Notes under the pieces: model-generated
Seen by the model: the letters and a program-made list of their open reading frames with translations, nothing else
Told to the model about the DNA's origin: nothing
The model's database searches: none
Translations under genes and position numbers: made by a program
Shown: positions 28,101 to 48,509 of the stretch, in pieces
How positions within the stretch are numbered: the first letter of the stretch is position 1
How the letters are laid out: each line of letters starts with the position of its first letter
Source: Elysia chlorotica
Lineage: Eukaryota > Mollusca > Gastropoda > Plakobranchidae
Direction: 5' to 3'
Assembly (NCBI GenBank): GCA_003991915.1
Contig: RQTK01001132.1
Location: 69,621 to 133,620, forward strand
Length of the DNA stretch: 64,000 nt

Positions 28101-29160
28101 TTGGTTTCCCTTGATTAGTGAGAATCTCTATGTCTGTCTATTTATCTTTGTTTCTGTCTCTGTCTATCTCTCTGAATGTTTCTATTGGTTGTTTTTTTTA
28201 AAGTAGGAAATAGGCCTACTATAAAATATAACACATTATCACACTTTTTTGTCCCATAGACTATATTCTCAATCTTGTATGATATACTGATTAAATTTCT
28301 ACTGAATATATTTATATTTAAACCGATACAAAACTGTACTAGCAATACAGTGTGTTTTTCTTCATTGATAGTTTCCAACCCACCCACCCATCTTCCACCA
28401 TTTTGAACAATGCACTGTATTTTGTACTGTAACAAATATCCAAAATGATTAAAGCAATCTTCTAGTCATAAACTTATAAAAACCTTTTAGATACCTCACT
28501 TTTGACTTTACTCACTCTTTCTCTTTCTCTGTTTCTATTTTTTTGTTTATATAGATTCTAAGAGTAAAAGTCTAAAATTACGTCACAACTTTTAGCAACT
28601 TATGCCACTTTTGGATGCAGCTTTTTACAACTGTTGCCACTTTTAATCACAACATTCTTGGGGGGTTATCAGACTTTACACTCAATTCATGTAATCAATC
28701 ACTTCCTATTTCAAATACATGTTATGCATGTCATTGATCAAGATGCCAACTTAAAAAAAAATTCAGTGCATCTTTGAGAAAACTATTGTATCTTCTAAGA
28801 AAAACAACATTTAACTGGTTACGTTTACACTTTCATTAAAATAAAGCTTCAAAACCATCAAGTGATGATCAATCGAAGTAAATCATGTTCATGTTCTAAA
28901 ATGAAGTGACAAAACCTTACAATCTTGAAAAAAAAAAAACGTCTTTTAACAAGTTAGGAACTTTTAACACTTTTCTTCATGTCAGTAAGAGTTAGACCTG
29001 AAACCTGCATTACATTTCATACTATTTGTAAATCAACAAATTTTCAATTAAAGGTGCATAGTTAGTATTACATAAGACTGCTATTCCGATGTTTAAAGTG
29101 CAAAACATTTCAAATTTTGAAATGGAAAAAATGAGGGGGAAAAAACAAGAAATAAAAAAT
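22130..29160. other. Gene-poor AT-rich interval
   Basis: No exon with convincing protein character was found on either strand. The first 600 bases hold a G+C-richer patch (22160-22260) and a perfect CRE palindrome TGACGTCA at 22721-22728. A 50-bp tandem duplication lies at 25047-25147. The remainder is unique-looking AT-rich sequence with T-runs. Confidence 0.5.
25047..25147 (+). repeat. Direct tandem duplication, 50-bp period
   Basis: Two units start with tatcagatcatgaatg at 25049 and 25099 and continue gaagcatcat with a few changes. Confidence 0.85.
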
Positions 29161-29174
29161 TCAGTCGACTACAT

Positions 29175-30040
29175 TTTATTTGCCAAATAAAAATGTACAA
29201 TACATTAACAGTATAGACTATGTACAAATAAGGCAAAGCAAGTTGTGTATGTATCTATCAATGTTATACAAGAAACAATGTAGTACATGTACATCTTTTA
29301 CATTACTATGGGGGGGAGATGTGCTTCTTTACCTTGAAGTTTAACCAGGTTGGAATATTTATAAATATTGACACCACTAAGATCCAGATTATTTATTCTA
29401 AGGGTAAAATTCCATGTAAGAAGTGAAAAAATGTTGGGATATCAGAATTTTAACTTATATTACTTAAGTAATGGTGTTCAAATGAACATCCAACAAATGT
29501 CTTAATAGTAAGAACACTGATAATTAAAATATTAAATTGTTTTCTCAGCCTTAAAGTTAAAGATAACAATAGTTTTTTAAATGTTGTTCTGACATTGATT
29601 GCCAACCAAAATCACACCAAAATTACTACTAACCTGGCTTGGTGTAGTGTCAAAAATTTAAAATCAAGGCACTTTGTGACCAATATTTATGGGTTACTGG
29701 GATAAAGTAAAATCATATATACAAACCTTGATCAATCTTTAGTTAAACGTGTGGTAAATGATAAATGACAGGTATGCTATACCATAAGCATCACAAATTG
29801 ACTTTTAAGTGTCATGTTTACATTTACATTTTCTGTGTAATTACAACAAAAACAAAATATGCATATCAGTATATTGCATAATAGTTGTAACATTTATTAT
29901 TAACTAATTTAGCTAGTTTAGGAAAAAGTTAATCTTATTTTGATCTTTGCCTGAGCGTTCCAGGCTACCTCTCATAAATTCTCAATTTCAGATGATTTGT
30001 GCTTGAAGTTGACTGGCTGTAACCTCTATGAAACTGCAGC
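29175..30040 (-). other. Possible alternative last exon and 3'UTR of gamma-tubulin
   Basis: A strong minus-strand acceptor (aatttctttcacag) ends at 30041. Joined in phase to the CAACAG|GTAATC site at the end of gamma-tubulin exon 12, it would replace the last residues V-I with A-A-V-S and a stop at 30026-30028. A poly(A) signal on the minus strand (TTTATT on plus, about 29175) would end the transcript. This is inference from splice signals only. Confidence 0.35.
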
Positions 30041-32611
30041 CTGTGAAAGAAATTAAAATTATGAAAGTCTTCAGATATTTTCATTATTTCAGGGGTTGAA
30101 AATAAAAGTTGTGATATTTTTTTTTCACTTTTTGAATAGATGTGAGTGTTTGTGTGTGTGTGTGTAGGTTTTTAAAATCAATAATCATATATTATTGTAA
30201 ACGATTCTATTCTATCTTGTTATAACCTTAATGTTTAGTAGAAATGGTGAAAAAGGATTTGTGAACAATTTCTCACCATTTATTAGGAATAAATATGACA
30301 GATCACTTAAAACTCCAGAGATACTCTAAACTAAATGTTACTCTTATGCCAGTGCCTAAAAATTTTAATTCTTGCACTCATAATAATACCACCATCCAAT
30401 AACTAAAACTATCCACCATTTCAAGCTAACACAGTAACAGCTATTTATACAAATGATAGTGCTCCAAGTTCAAGTCATCTTGATGAACTGCACCATTATT
30501 ATTTATACTTAGGATCCTCCTGAGGCGAAGAAAAGCTTTGTTTTCTCTGATCAAGGATTACATTATGAGTGTACCGAAATTTTGTATGTTTTTGGTTGTT
30601 TTTTTACAATGACTTGAGTTTTGCAGAGGAACTAATAATTATATCAAAATAAACATACATGGTACCAATAGATAAATTACGACTCAAAAAAGTCATAACC
30701 ACAGATAAGCAAACCTACATACATGTATGTTTTTATAATTATAATGTACCTCACTCATGTGCTGAACATGTACCTCACTAATATTAATAGACATACATCA
30801 TTAAGGATAGAGTGCATTTGTCTGATCAACCAGAGTGCTCAAGATGCCTGTGTACATGCATATCAATTTGACTTAGAGAGTACAAAAAATGTGTCAAACC
30901 CCTGGAGCGCCCACTTGGATAAAGTGTATTATAATTTTTCTTACCTCACCTTGGAGAGCATTTATCCAGCTTGTACTGTACCATTATGACCCCTCTAATT
31001 TTAACAACAGTTTCTTATCATTTGAAGTAGTAACACATATGTCATATTTTATGTTAACCTACTTTTGGGCTTCCAGTTTTACAAATTCCCCTTAAAGCTT
31101 GCAAAGTCAATGTTATCACATTTCTATATTACCAGTCTAACCAAATTAATATTATGTATATTTAATAAAAACTGTATAGGGCAACTAATGACACAAGAAG
31201 CAAGAACATATAACTCTTTGAAAATATTGTTCATCCCTTAAAAAGTAAAATGCACTTGCCCATCAGCTCACTAATCATGAAGGTTCACATATTTGACTAT
31301 TAAAAATTAAATAAATTATGTTTTCGGTTAAGAGCATTCTTAAATGAATATTTCATACCTTTCTCACCCATCTCTTCTAAACAAAACATTTTTCTTTCTG
31401 GTACTGCAGATATATTTTTGGATTGTACTTTGTACCTTTGCACCAAATAAGGCTATTCAAGTTTATTGGTTTTCGTTTTTTTTATCATTGCAAGTGGACT
31501 AAAATAACTACAATAATTAGGAGTGCAAAATATGACATACAAAATGAGGTTAACAATAAAGTGCCAACAGTAGGCATTTGAGATATTGGTCTAAGAAATT
31601 AAGAGGAACCGTTTATTATGGTGGACTTAGATAAAGTATGAGAATTATGGTTTGTATGACAAATTCGCTTCATTTAAGGTTAAAATCTACGGGAAAGAAG
31701 TGGTCACAGAGGAGAAGGCAGTCATAAATTTAACACCTGAAGGGTTTGCTTTATGTGTATAATTTGATACGCAATGCTCCCATACAAAGGCAAAAATCAT
31801 TAATCTCTTTTTTAAGAAGGAAAAAAAGCAAAAATGTTAGAATGTTACCAGCTAAGAGTCATTAAATGTCATTATTATCAAATGCTATTGCTGATATATT
31901 TAAGGTAAACAGGGTGACTAAAGCACAGTCACTGATCCAATTTTAAAGCTAGAGCCCTGAACAAACAAAAACTACTCTATATTGACCTTTTTCATATTCA
32001 AAGAAAAAAGGTGTTAATCTGGTTCTACAATTGATAGAGTGATGATTTTTACCCTCTTAAAAGTGTCTCTGGTGCCTCATTCACCATGGTTGTTTCATAT
32101 ACGATAAACCCTTTAAAAGCCAACTTTAATCAGCCATACAAAATTCCAAGACTCAATTTTTCAACATGCCGCTTTCTTTAAATAACACAAAAGAATGCTT
32201 GCAAGGGACTTAAAAGTAAAAGACAGATTATGCAAAATGCTCTTTTATTGATAAAGGTCCATCTATTTAACTGATAGTCTCATGTTTGGTCAGTTCTTCT
32301 TTAGAAATAACCATTCGGAAATCCCTGAAAACAAAACTAATCATCTATCCCAGATTCTACTCCATTGGAAAGCTAACTGGTTATTATAAAGAGGACCTTT
32401 AACTGGCCAACAGCTCAAGTGATTTTGACAAATTAGAAATTCTTGTCAACGCCAGAATTGCTTTTTTCCGCACTAAGCAGATGTAATGCAGATGATCAGA
32501 CTTATAGTAACCCAATTTCATTTGAATCAAAACTCAATGTTAAGTTTATTAATAACTCACAAAACATGATATTAAAACATAAGACATAACACACACAAAT
32601 TGATCATTTAT

Positions 32612-40332
<7,721 letters not shown>

Positions 40333-41359
40333 CTTCTAAGACTAGAATAAAATTTGGTCTCTAGATTCTAGGTCTAGATTTGGGACCAAGAGAATATATA
40401 TCTAAATTGAGACTTGAATATTGGGATGTCTAGATTTGTAGAATAATAATTTAGAATTCTAAATGAAGGCTATAGATTTATGCCTCGGTCTTATAGTGCT
40501 TGCGCGTGTTATCTAGATTATACAGAGAAAGCGTCCAGAGCAACAGTAAAGAATCAAGCAGGATCAAGAAAATTCCGATTCGTCAATTTCGTAGTTCAAT
40601 TTCGCGCATCCTCCACCCGCTCCAATTTTTTAATATGCGCTCCTAAAAAGAAAGACTTTTTAAAACTAAAAGACACAAAACAATCTGTCATTACATGAAT
40701 ACACCAGCGAACATTTTTAGTGCATCTTACAAACTCTTATTTCCCTCCAGCCTTCGACCAAACGAAAAAATGTGTTTAGCTACACATATTAAAAGTCATG
40801 ATTTTAGTGGGTTGCATTATTTTTTTTTTTTTTTTTTTACAAATCTAGGGAATCCCAACGTTTAAAAAATTGATTCATCAAAATGTTTGTCTGCTGTATT
40901 GATTCCATAAAATATCCTTAACAAAATCCTTAACAATTGTAGTAAGCTTTTTGTGTAAAATATAGAAAACTGTTTACTAGATCTATATGTTTAAATATCG
41001 TTTAAAAATATAATTCAGTTTTAAGTAGTTTGGTATGACATTTGTGTGAATTATTCATGTTGTGATGATAATTAAAAAAGATTATTTATAATGAGAGTTT
41101 ATTACCCACAATTCTCAGGCCCAGAACTGGGTCGACTGCATCAAAACATTGAAAACAATAACAAACCAAAGGCCTAGGTTTGGGCACGTAAAGAAATAAA
41201 TGTAAATTGTTATCCTTACTCGTACCAAACACTAGATTCGTTTAATCTTTCACTTGCTTATTTCGTCGTTATAGTTTGATCAGCAGCATTTCTCAGCATA
41301 ATGATGTTTTAGCTTCACAAAGCCTTTACAGGCACCTCAATCCATCCAACAATCGAACA
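40333..41359. promoter_or_regulatory. Bidirectional promoter of gamma-tubulin and RETREG
   Basis: The interval between the two divergent start codons is 1027 bases. It contains TTTCGCGC at 40600-40607, which fits the E2F consensus TTTSSCGC, and a CCAAT word at 40622-40626. Both lie in the most G+C-rich part of the interval. E2F control would suit a centrosome gene; it is inferred from motifs only. The transcription starts are not determined. Confidence 0.5.
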
Positions 41360-44300
41360 ATGGCCTCATACCCCGATGATGGTGGCGGTGAAGGCCATGT
41401 GAAGAGAATGGAACATAAACTGACAACATTTCTTGGACCTTACGAGCCTTTGATTATGCAAATTCAAAGTCTGCTGGTGTGGGAATACCCATGGCGCAGC
41501 ACGATACTTTTTGCCTTCATCCATATCATATTTTGGTAAGTGTAATTATTAGAGATGTCTAATCCAGAGTCAAGACCAAGATCTAGATGCCAAGCTAATT
41601 GACATTCAGTGCTGACCAGACACACCTCCTAACACCACGGGCACATTTGTATGTACATACACATTGCCGCTGTTGTGGCTTCATTAGATCTAGATCGAGG
41701 CCTCTAAAACTTTGATGTAAACATTGACGGCTAAAATTAAATTGATAAGCCAGGAAAAACCCACTGAGTCAGTATAAAATATCCGCAGTTTCCTTTTTAT
41801 GGTTTGTCTTTGTATCTTGTAAAAGACTGAGCCAGTGGGACCGGCTCATGGGACTGAGATGTCAGCCGTTGAGCCGCTGTGATCGACTCATGGGATTGAA
41901 TCAGTTAAAGGCTGTAGGATAGGTGTTCACTTGAATGTATAACAGATTAATATTAACTTAACAATTGAAGCTACCAGTTGCATTAAAGTTTAAACTTAAC
42001 CTGCTGAGTTCTTATTATGATAAGACTTACACAAATGGGCTTTGCGTGAGTATTTTTCTTTCTGATTTCAAAGAGCATTCAGACAATATAGTTTTTTTAT
42101 GTGCGTTTTTTAACAGATATGCATTGGCTGTCACATGATCTTGAAACAAAAATGATCTCAGCCAAGGCGGTAGAATTTATTCAGTACACACACTGTAATG
42201 TCTGCTTAGGCTTCATATTTAAATCTCGTATACCATGCAATTTGAAGCAATGAACTATGATTATAATATAAATTTGTCTGAATCTATGATTGTTTACCCT
42301 ATTTAGAAATCTAAGAATCTAGGTGTTTGTTTTTTTTAATCATTATCTTTTACAATATTATAAAGCTAGATCTAGATACAATGATCCAGTGTGACTTCCA
42401 GACATACCCCTAAGTGGATCAAAGACTAAGACTTTCTCAAATGTAAAATGCTGAAATACTTTACAGATTGATTTGCTTTTGCCAGGTTCATCTGTACGAC
42501 TTCTTCAAGATTTTTCTTTCTGGTTAGTGTTGTGGTGATGGTTGTTGTGCTCCTCGATACCTGGAAAAACAGGATCTGGCCTGAAATCAGAGGTATGCAG
42601 ATTTATTGAAAGGTATCTTTCATGCAATATTGAATGATCATATTGGCATAACATTTATAACACAATAAAATTGAGAACCAATCAACCCATCATTTAGGGA
42701 ACTAGCCCTGTAACTTTTGTTCTTATGCATGGATATACTGTACAGTACAGTGTGAGAAAAATTCAAAGCAGCCATTCTGAACACTTAATCACTACTGTGA
42801 GAGGTTTTTTACTCTGAAATATTGTCATGACCTTTTTTGTGATTATTGTCTTACCTGATTTTTAAATGTATATAATTATCATTTAAGCACATTCATAACA
42901 TTGAAAAATGGTGTCAAATAGAATAGAGTGACCAAGTTCAGTTTTCTTTTTTTTTTTTTTTCCAGTTCCCCCAAAGGAACCAGAGGACCAGGATGGGTAA
43001 GTCTCAGTTGAATGTTTTTTCTTGTTTGTTTGTTTTTTAAATATTTTCTCTCATTGTAAAGTAAATCATAGATTGTTTGGTCATGTATGGAAACTTTTTG
43101 TTTGTTGCATGTGTGTCTTTCTATACAATTTTTGTAGTCATTATAGCAAACAATCCATAATTATATATTCAAATTTTTTTCTCTTAAAAGGCTATTAAAC
43201 AAGAGCATGGTCAAAGCCTAATGTATCATACCTAAAAAAAAAAGGTTTCAATACTTTTAAGTTTACATGCACACACACACACACACTGTTTCTCTCTTTA
43301 TCAACCAGATGGACCCCAGTACATCCACGACTCCTGAGTGTTCCTGAGATCAGCACTCGTGTCAGCCAGCTTTTCTTTTCTGGGAAACGGGTTTTTAAAC
43401 AAATTAAAGGGTTCAGGCTTAGCCATCCACTTGTTGTAAGTATCTGGAATGTGTAAATTAATGTTTCTTAGCTTATATGGACCATCAAATAGATATGTTT
43501 ATCTCATTCAAGTAGGCGAATAGGTGCCGAGTAGAAGGTGCAGGTTCGATTCCCGTCCATGTCATCAGTCTAAAATGTGTCTTTGTCTACTTGTCTTATC
43601 TGTTGGTCTCAAGCTAAACCTAGGTTTGTGGCTGTCCCTTCTAACCTATTTTCACCTTACTCCCTCAGTCATTAGCATCAGTATTTGGTCCCTAGGTCTA
43701 TCTCCGTCTGTTAATGCCTCTATAGTTGTTGGACTGCTTTTCTGTATCATAATTCAAGTAACATAACATATTTTGTTTAAGAGTTATCAATGTAGCTTTT
43801 TTTCTCATTGCATTGTTTTATTTTGATATTCCACTAGATAAACATTTATTATTACTCTATGACATACATATAAACTTTTTTTTTGTGTGTGTTTTTTTTT
43901 TTTAATTATGTGTGTTTACACTTTTTTTTTACCTCATCATGCTGTAAGCTTTTATAATGGGTTATTTTCATAATTGTTTCATGGTACAAAAAAAAACATG
44001 TATGCATGGTAGTGAAGCGTACACATAAGAATATTAATTATGTTGTGGGTTTGTTTTTTGTGTTTTCAGTTTTGTTTGGCAAGCACAGCCTTTTTCACTT
44101 CCACTGCCTTTTTAGGCTACTACATATCAGGTTTTATGCTGGCATATATCACAAGTAAGAAATATGCTTTTGTTTTTCCTGTTAATCGATTAGATTGAAA
44201 CTTGAATTTATTTTGTAACAGTATTTTTTTTTGGGGGGGGCGTGTATGTCAAGAGATCATTGTTGAAATTACTCAAATTTAGGTGTTGGTTAGCTTGAAA

Positions 44301-45615
44301 AGATTTAAGCTCGATAGCTTCTATTGTAAATTAATCTTTTGCTAGAAATTCCTGATTTTCATGATATCTTTAATGGAATGTGGAAATTTGAAAGAAACAT
44401 TCTGGCAAAAGTAGATGAGAGAGTTTTAAAATCTTATCTTATCATCGAAAGAAAAAAAAAGAATCATAATGAATAATAATGTCAGAGGACGTGAAACTTG
44501 TTTTCTTAATTGTAGCTACTCTTTGATCAGAATGTTGATTTTCTCGAGTATGTTCCATACACAACGTCTCAATTGAGTTAAAATGTTTTGAGTATATGAA
44601 TCATTGAAGACAATTGTTTTAGTTTCATTTAGTTTCTTTTTGTTTAAATAGTGGATGAGATATTTATTAGTTAACTTAAGTTCCAATCATAATGCTTTTA
44701 TTATCTCCTTTCAAAAGGATGCTGAATAAAAATTGATGTTTATACTTCTTACATTTTAAAAAGGTATAACTGAGCCTTTTTGGGGATTCCCTGGTTTGTG
44801 TGGTTTCTGGTTATAAAAGATTTTAGGAAGTTATAATGGATGCAAACATAGACTGGGTTTTTATTCATCTAGCCTAATGATGATATTCTAACTCATTTGA
44901 TTTCAAACTAAAGACATTGTAACCACACTGAATCTTTTTTTTTTTTTTTTCTTTGCTACAGGTATATGAAATTGATAAAAAAAAAAATTCTTACAAACCA
45001 CATTAATTTTTGTAACTTTAATTTTGTACACAGAGATGGATCTTTGGTGTAAAAAATGATTTTTTTTTCAACTTTCAGTTATGAGCTTAATGCTGTGGCC
45101 TTCTGTCTTGTATCATTCCATCCTGAGAAAGCTCTATATAAAGCTGGAACCAAATTTCATGTGGCTTGACTACAATATGCGCACAACTTGTCGCTCTGTT
45201 GCAAGTGAGTAAATATGTTGTAAAAAAGATTTAAGGTAGTTGACACACAAAATTATCAGTTTACATTTTTGACATATAAATATCTTGTGGGAGCTAAAAT
45301 TCAAATAAATAAGAAGCAGTTTTGTATAAAAACTTCAGCCATTATGCAAAAGAAATAAAAAAGTTTGTATGAGTTTATCTTGTAGGTTTTGTACATACAT
45401 TTTTTTTCCACTTTTCTTTTGTAGCACTTGGTGGTCGCATAAGTATTGGGCAAACGACAAGTGAAGGAGGGCCACGTGTTGAAATTGTCACTGAGGATGA
45501 ATTTTTACCACAGGTAAACATAATAATTATAGTTCTGAAAAAAAAAAAGGGTCAGTATCTCAGGTGTGCGGAAGTGAGAATGCATGTTTTTTTTGTGTCT
45601 GTTGTTGTTGTTGTT

Positions 45616-45650
<35 letters not shown>

Positions 45651-48327
45651 GGGGGGGGGGTGCTTCCTTTCAGTAGAAGTTTAAGTCCCCCATGAGATTT
45701 TGGGCTTTGAATATTCATCATTTATGTGTGAAGCGTTGGTTTTTAAACAATTTTTTAGCTAGCGCACATTTATTATTTTTATGTTTGCAAAAAAAATTAG
45801 CCTGAGTAGAGTTTGAAGGATTCGCTGTGAATCACTGTTAGGCTGAACATTATGTTCCTCACAACTATAAATCCTTCCTGGAATCCAATTCTTTTAAATT
45901 TCTATGCCATATTAATATTTGTGCCTCTAATATTTCTACAAAGTTCTTAAAAAAGTGGAAAGTTGAAATACAGCAGTCCAGTTTTGTTTGCTTTGTATTA
46001 AAATATTTATTATATATTAACTGTCAAAAATGCAAAACCCAAAAGAGTTGGAAGATTTTATAGTTGTGAGGGGTACATTTTCAACTTGAAACCACTGTAT
46101 GCTTGGTATATATGATCAGTTGCTGCCATTGGCCACTAAATATTCAATGTCTGCATTATTTTAAAAAACGTATAGTTTTAGGAAATTAAAAAGAGTGCAC
46201 AAAATTTTTGCGGGAAAATTCAATAGGCGACTTCCCTGCCTAAATTTCGCTTTTGAAGTTTTTAACTTAGCTTTCTTTGTGTTTAAATGTGAGTTTGTAA
46301 TCTGAATTAATTGCTTACAATCAAAATCATTTTCAGATATTTTTGGGAAGATAGTGGGTGCAATTCATTCCCACATTAATATACTAATTGCTTTTTTGTC
46401 TACTAAAAGTTAGGGATACTTTCTTGAACATTAATATAGAAATGTGTGATTGTGGTTGTTCTTAAAATGTTGTTATTTATGAATAATCTAAGTGCAGTGC
46501 AAGGTACTATACTACCATAGTGTATCCACTGAAACCTTTTTTTTATGCTGGTCTGAAATTACTACTCTTAATGTCAACTCTGGTATTTTAATTTTGCTCT
46601 TATAAGAAAACAGTAAATTGGCTTCACGTAGAATAAACATAATGAATGCAAAAATATTTGTTTTTGAAATATTAGCGTAGTTAAAATGATATGTAGATAT
46701 GTCACACTTATTTTTGATAGGTAGGTTTCATATCGACAGTCATTTTGCAATAAGCGAACCATTTAATACTTTGTGGGCTTTGACTAGTTGTCAAACAAGA
46801 CTTGCTCCGATCTAGATTTATTTTAACTTTATCAACTGGACCTTTTTAGTAGTGCTAACAAGTAATGTAAATACTGAAGTCCCTCTTATTTGCTTTGAGT
46901 TTGAATGTTTGTTTTTTGTTTCTTTGTTTTTTTTTAATTACCTTCAATTATTTTTATCTAGACATATAGATAGATTTTGTTTTAACTTTACCCTCTTTGT
47001 CTTCTTTCATCAAAGATGGATCCAGAAATTGTGGCAGCACTGGCCAAAGCCATCACTGACAGTGAAGAAGATGGGGGAAATTCAGCTCTTGCCACACCGA
47101 GATTGTCCAAAAGCCCCTCGGTTAACAACAGTGATGATGGTGATCTTATTTTTTATTCTTTTTTTTTAAATTGTACTTTTTCAATATTCATGATGTTTTA
47201 AAATATTAAGCCTGTATATGTGTGTGGTTTTATTCATTCTTTAAAGTGGAATAAGTTGTACAATTTCAAGGGAGTTCATTTTCACCGGGCTAGCAGGATG
47301 GCATATCTCAGAAACATGCCTCTTTGGCATTAACATATCACTGTGTTTGTAAGATAAGTATCTATCTCATTGTAAATTTATAATCAAAGTATAGCAATTT
47401 TGTTTAGTTGATTAAGGAAAACAATGGTTGCATTTTCCTACTTAAATAGGTAAAAGGCATTTTTTTCAAATTATCTTAAAGCTGAAAAAAAAATGAGATC
47501 TGCCGTTCTGTTATATCAGTGATAATATGAATCAACAGTAGTTTATGTTTATTGAAAGGCATTTTTACATATTTTATTTTAAAGATCTATTCATGCATTT
47601 TTTGTTCACAGAAATTCTGGATAAAGACTTCGAGCCAAGCATCAACCAGATGCCCTCGTTTGATGATCTGGACAATACTGATGACGACTTAGACCTCCCT
47701 AGCGAAAGCACACTCTCCCACTCCAACTCTCGCTTGTCTGCTCTCAGATCCTCGGCAACACCTCACTTTGGGGACACAGATTCTGAAGATGAGTATGGTC
47801 TTGCCCAAGGTCTGGACTTCAACGATTGTAACAGCAACAACAGCACAAGCAAGACCTCAACTGCAGCAGCAGCATCGTCAGGAGCAGCAGGGGCTGGCCT
47901 CTCATCCATCGCCGGTGCTCTCGTTGCTCGCACTCTTAGCTCAATGGTAGAGACAGCAATGCAAGGTGTGGCATCTCTAAGTCAAGGGCAGACAGCATCA
48001 TCCTCCAGCATGATTCCTCGCACCGGTGCAAAGATCACGTACACCCGCAGTGAGGAAGGGGAGAGTATTGACTTCACCAGACCGGAGCCTACAATTGCTG
48101 AGTCAGAAGATGAGGAAGAAGAGGAATTGCACTATGAGGGTGACTGTGATGACAATGATGATGAAAGCGTTGATGTTTTTGACGGATCGAGCAATGGGTC
48201 TCGCCTGGCAAGGGGCAGGAGCGTTGACACTGAAGGGAGTGATCAGATTGCTGAGATTGAGAGAGACTTTGACTTTTTGAGGGATCTTGACTCAGATACT
48301 GCTGATGATAGAAATGATAGTTTTTGA
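41360..48327 (+). CDS. RETREG: Reticulophagy regulator (RETREG/FAM134 family), complete
   Basis: Nine exons: 41360-41535, 42486-42592, 42966-42996, 43309-43435, 44070-44154, 45079-45204, 45425-45513, 47016-47139, 47612-48327. Phases agree throughout, giving 526 residues. The ATG at 41360 has a good context and is the first in frame. A reticulon-homology domain with two hydrophobic hairpins lies at about 47-86 and 146-186, joined by a linker with [11 protein letters not shown] and [13 protein letters not shown], both family hallmarks. The long acidic, serine-rich tail ends with DFDFLRDL, whose FDFL core (508-511) is an LC3-interacting region equal in position to the vertebrate DFELL. The protein should bend ER membrane and recruit ATG8/LC3 to drive ER-phagy. 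The exon 8 donor (GATG|GTGATC) is weak but is required by phase. Confidence 0.95.
43513..43760 (+). mobile_element. tRNA-derived SINE-like insertion in RETREG intron 4
   Basis: It holds a perfect B box GGTTCGATTCC at 43543-43553, preceded by a shortened tRNA-like head (gtaggcgaataggtgccgag). The T-arm stem has a mismatch and no acceptor stem closes, so it is not a tRNA gene. The body shares nothing obvious with families A-C. Confidence 0.45.
45601..45662 (+). repeat. (GTT)n/poly-T/poly-G run in RETREG intron 7
   Basis: Short GTT repeat followed by about 31 T and about 12 G. Confidence 0.9.
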
Positions 48328-48496
48328 TTTTCATAATTGGAATATATTAGTATCTGGAATATAGATTGTCATCAAAACTTTTGAACTGCTAAACTGTTAT
48401 AAGCACCTGATCCACCTATTCTGCAGAAAATAAATTTATGTTTTGTCCAAAATGGGATACATGTTCAAATTAATTTTGCCTTCTTCTCCATTGAGA

Positions 48497-48502
48497 AATA
48501 AA
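48497..48502 (+). terminator. Candidate poly(A) signal of RETREG
   Basis: AATAAA about 170 bases after the stop codon. Another lies near 48428. A longer 3'UTR is possible because the following sequence has no other recognised gene. Confidence 0.45.
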
Positions 48503-48509
48503 ATCTTAC

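Noticed and set aside
43513..43570. tRNA gene in RETREG intron 4
   Set aside because: There is a B box, but the T-arm has a mismatch and there is no acceptor stem or proper anticodon arm. A SINE head is more likely.
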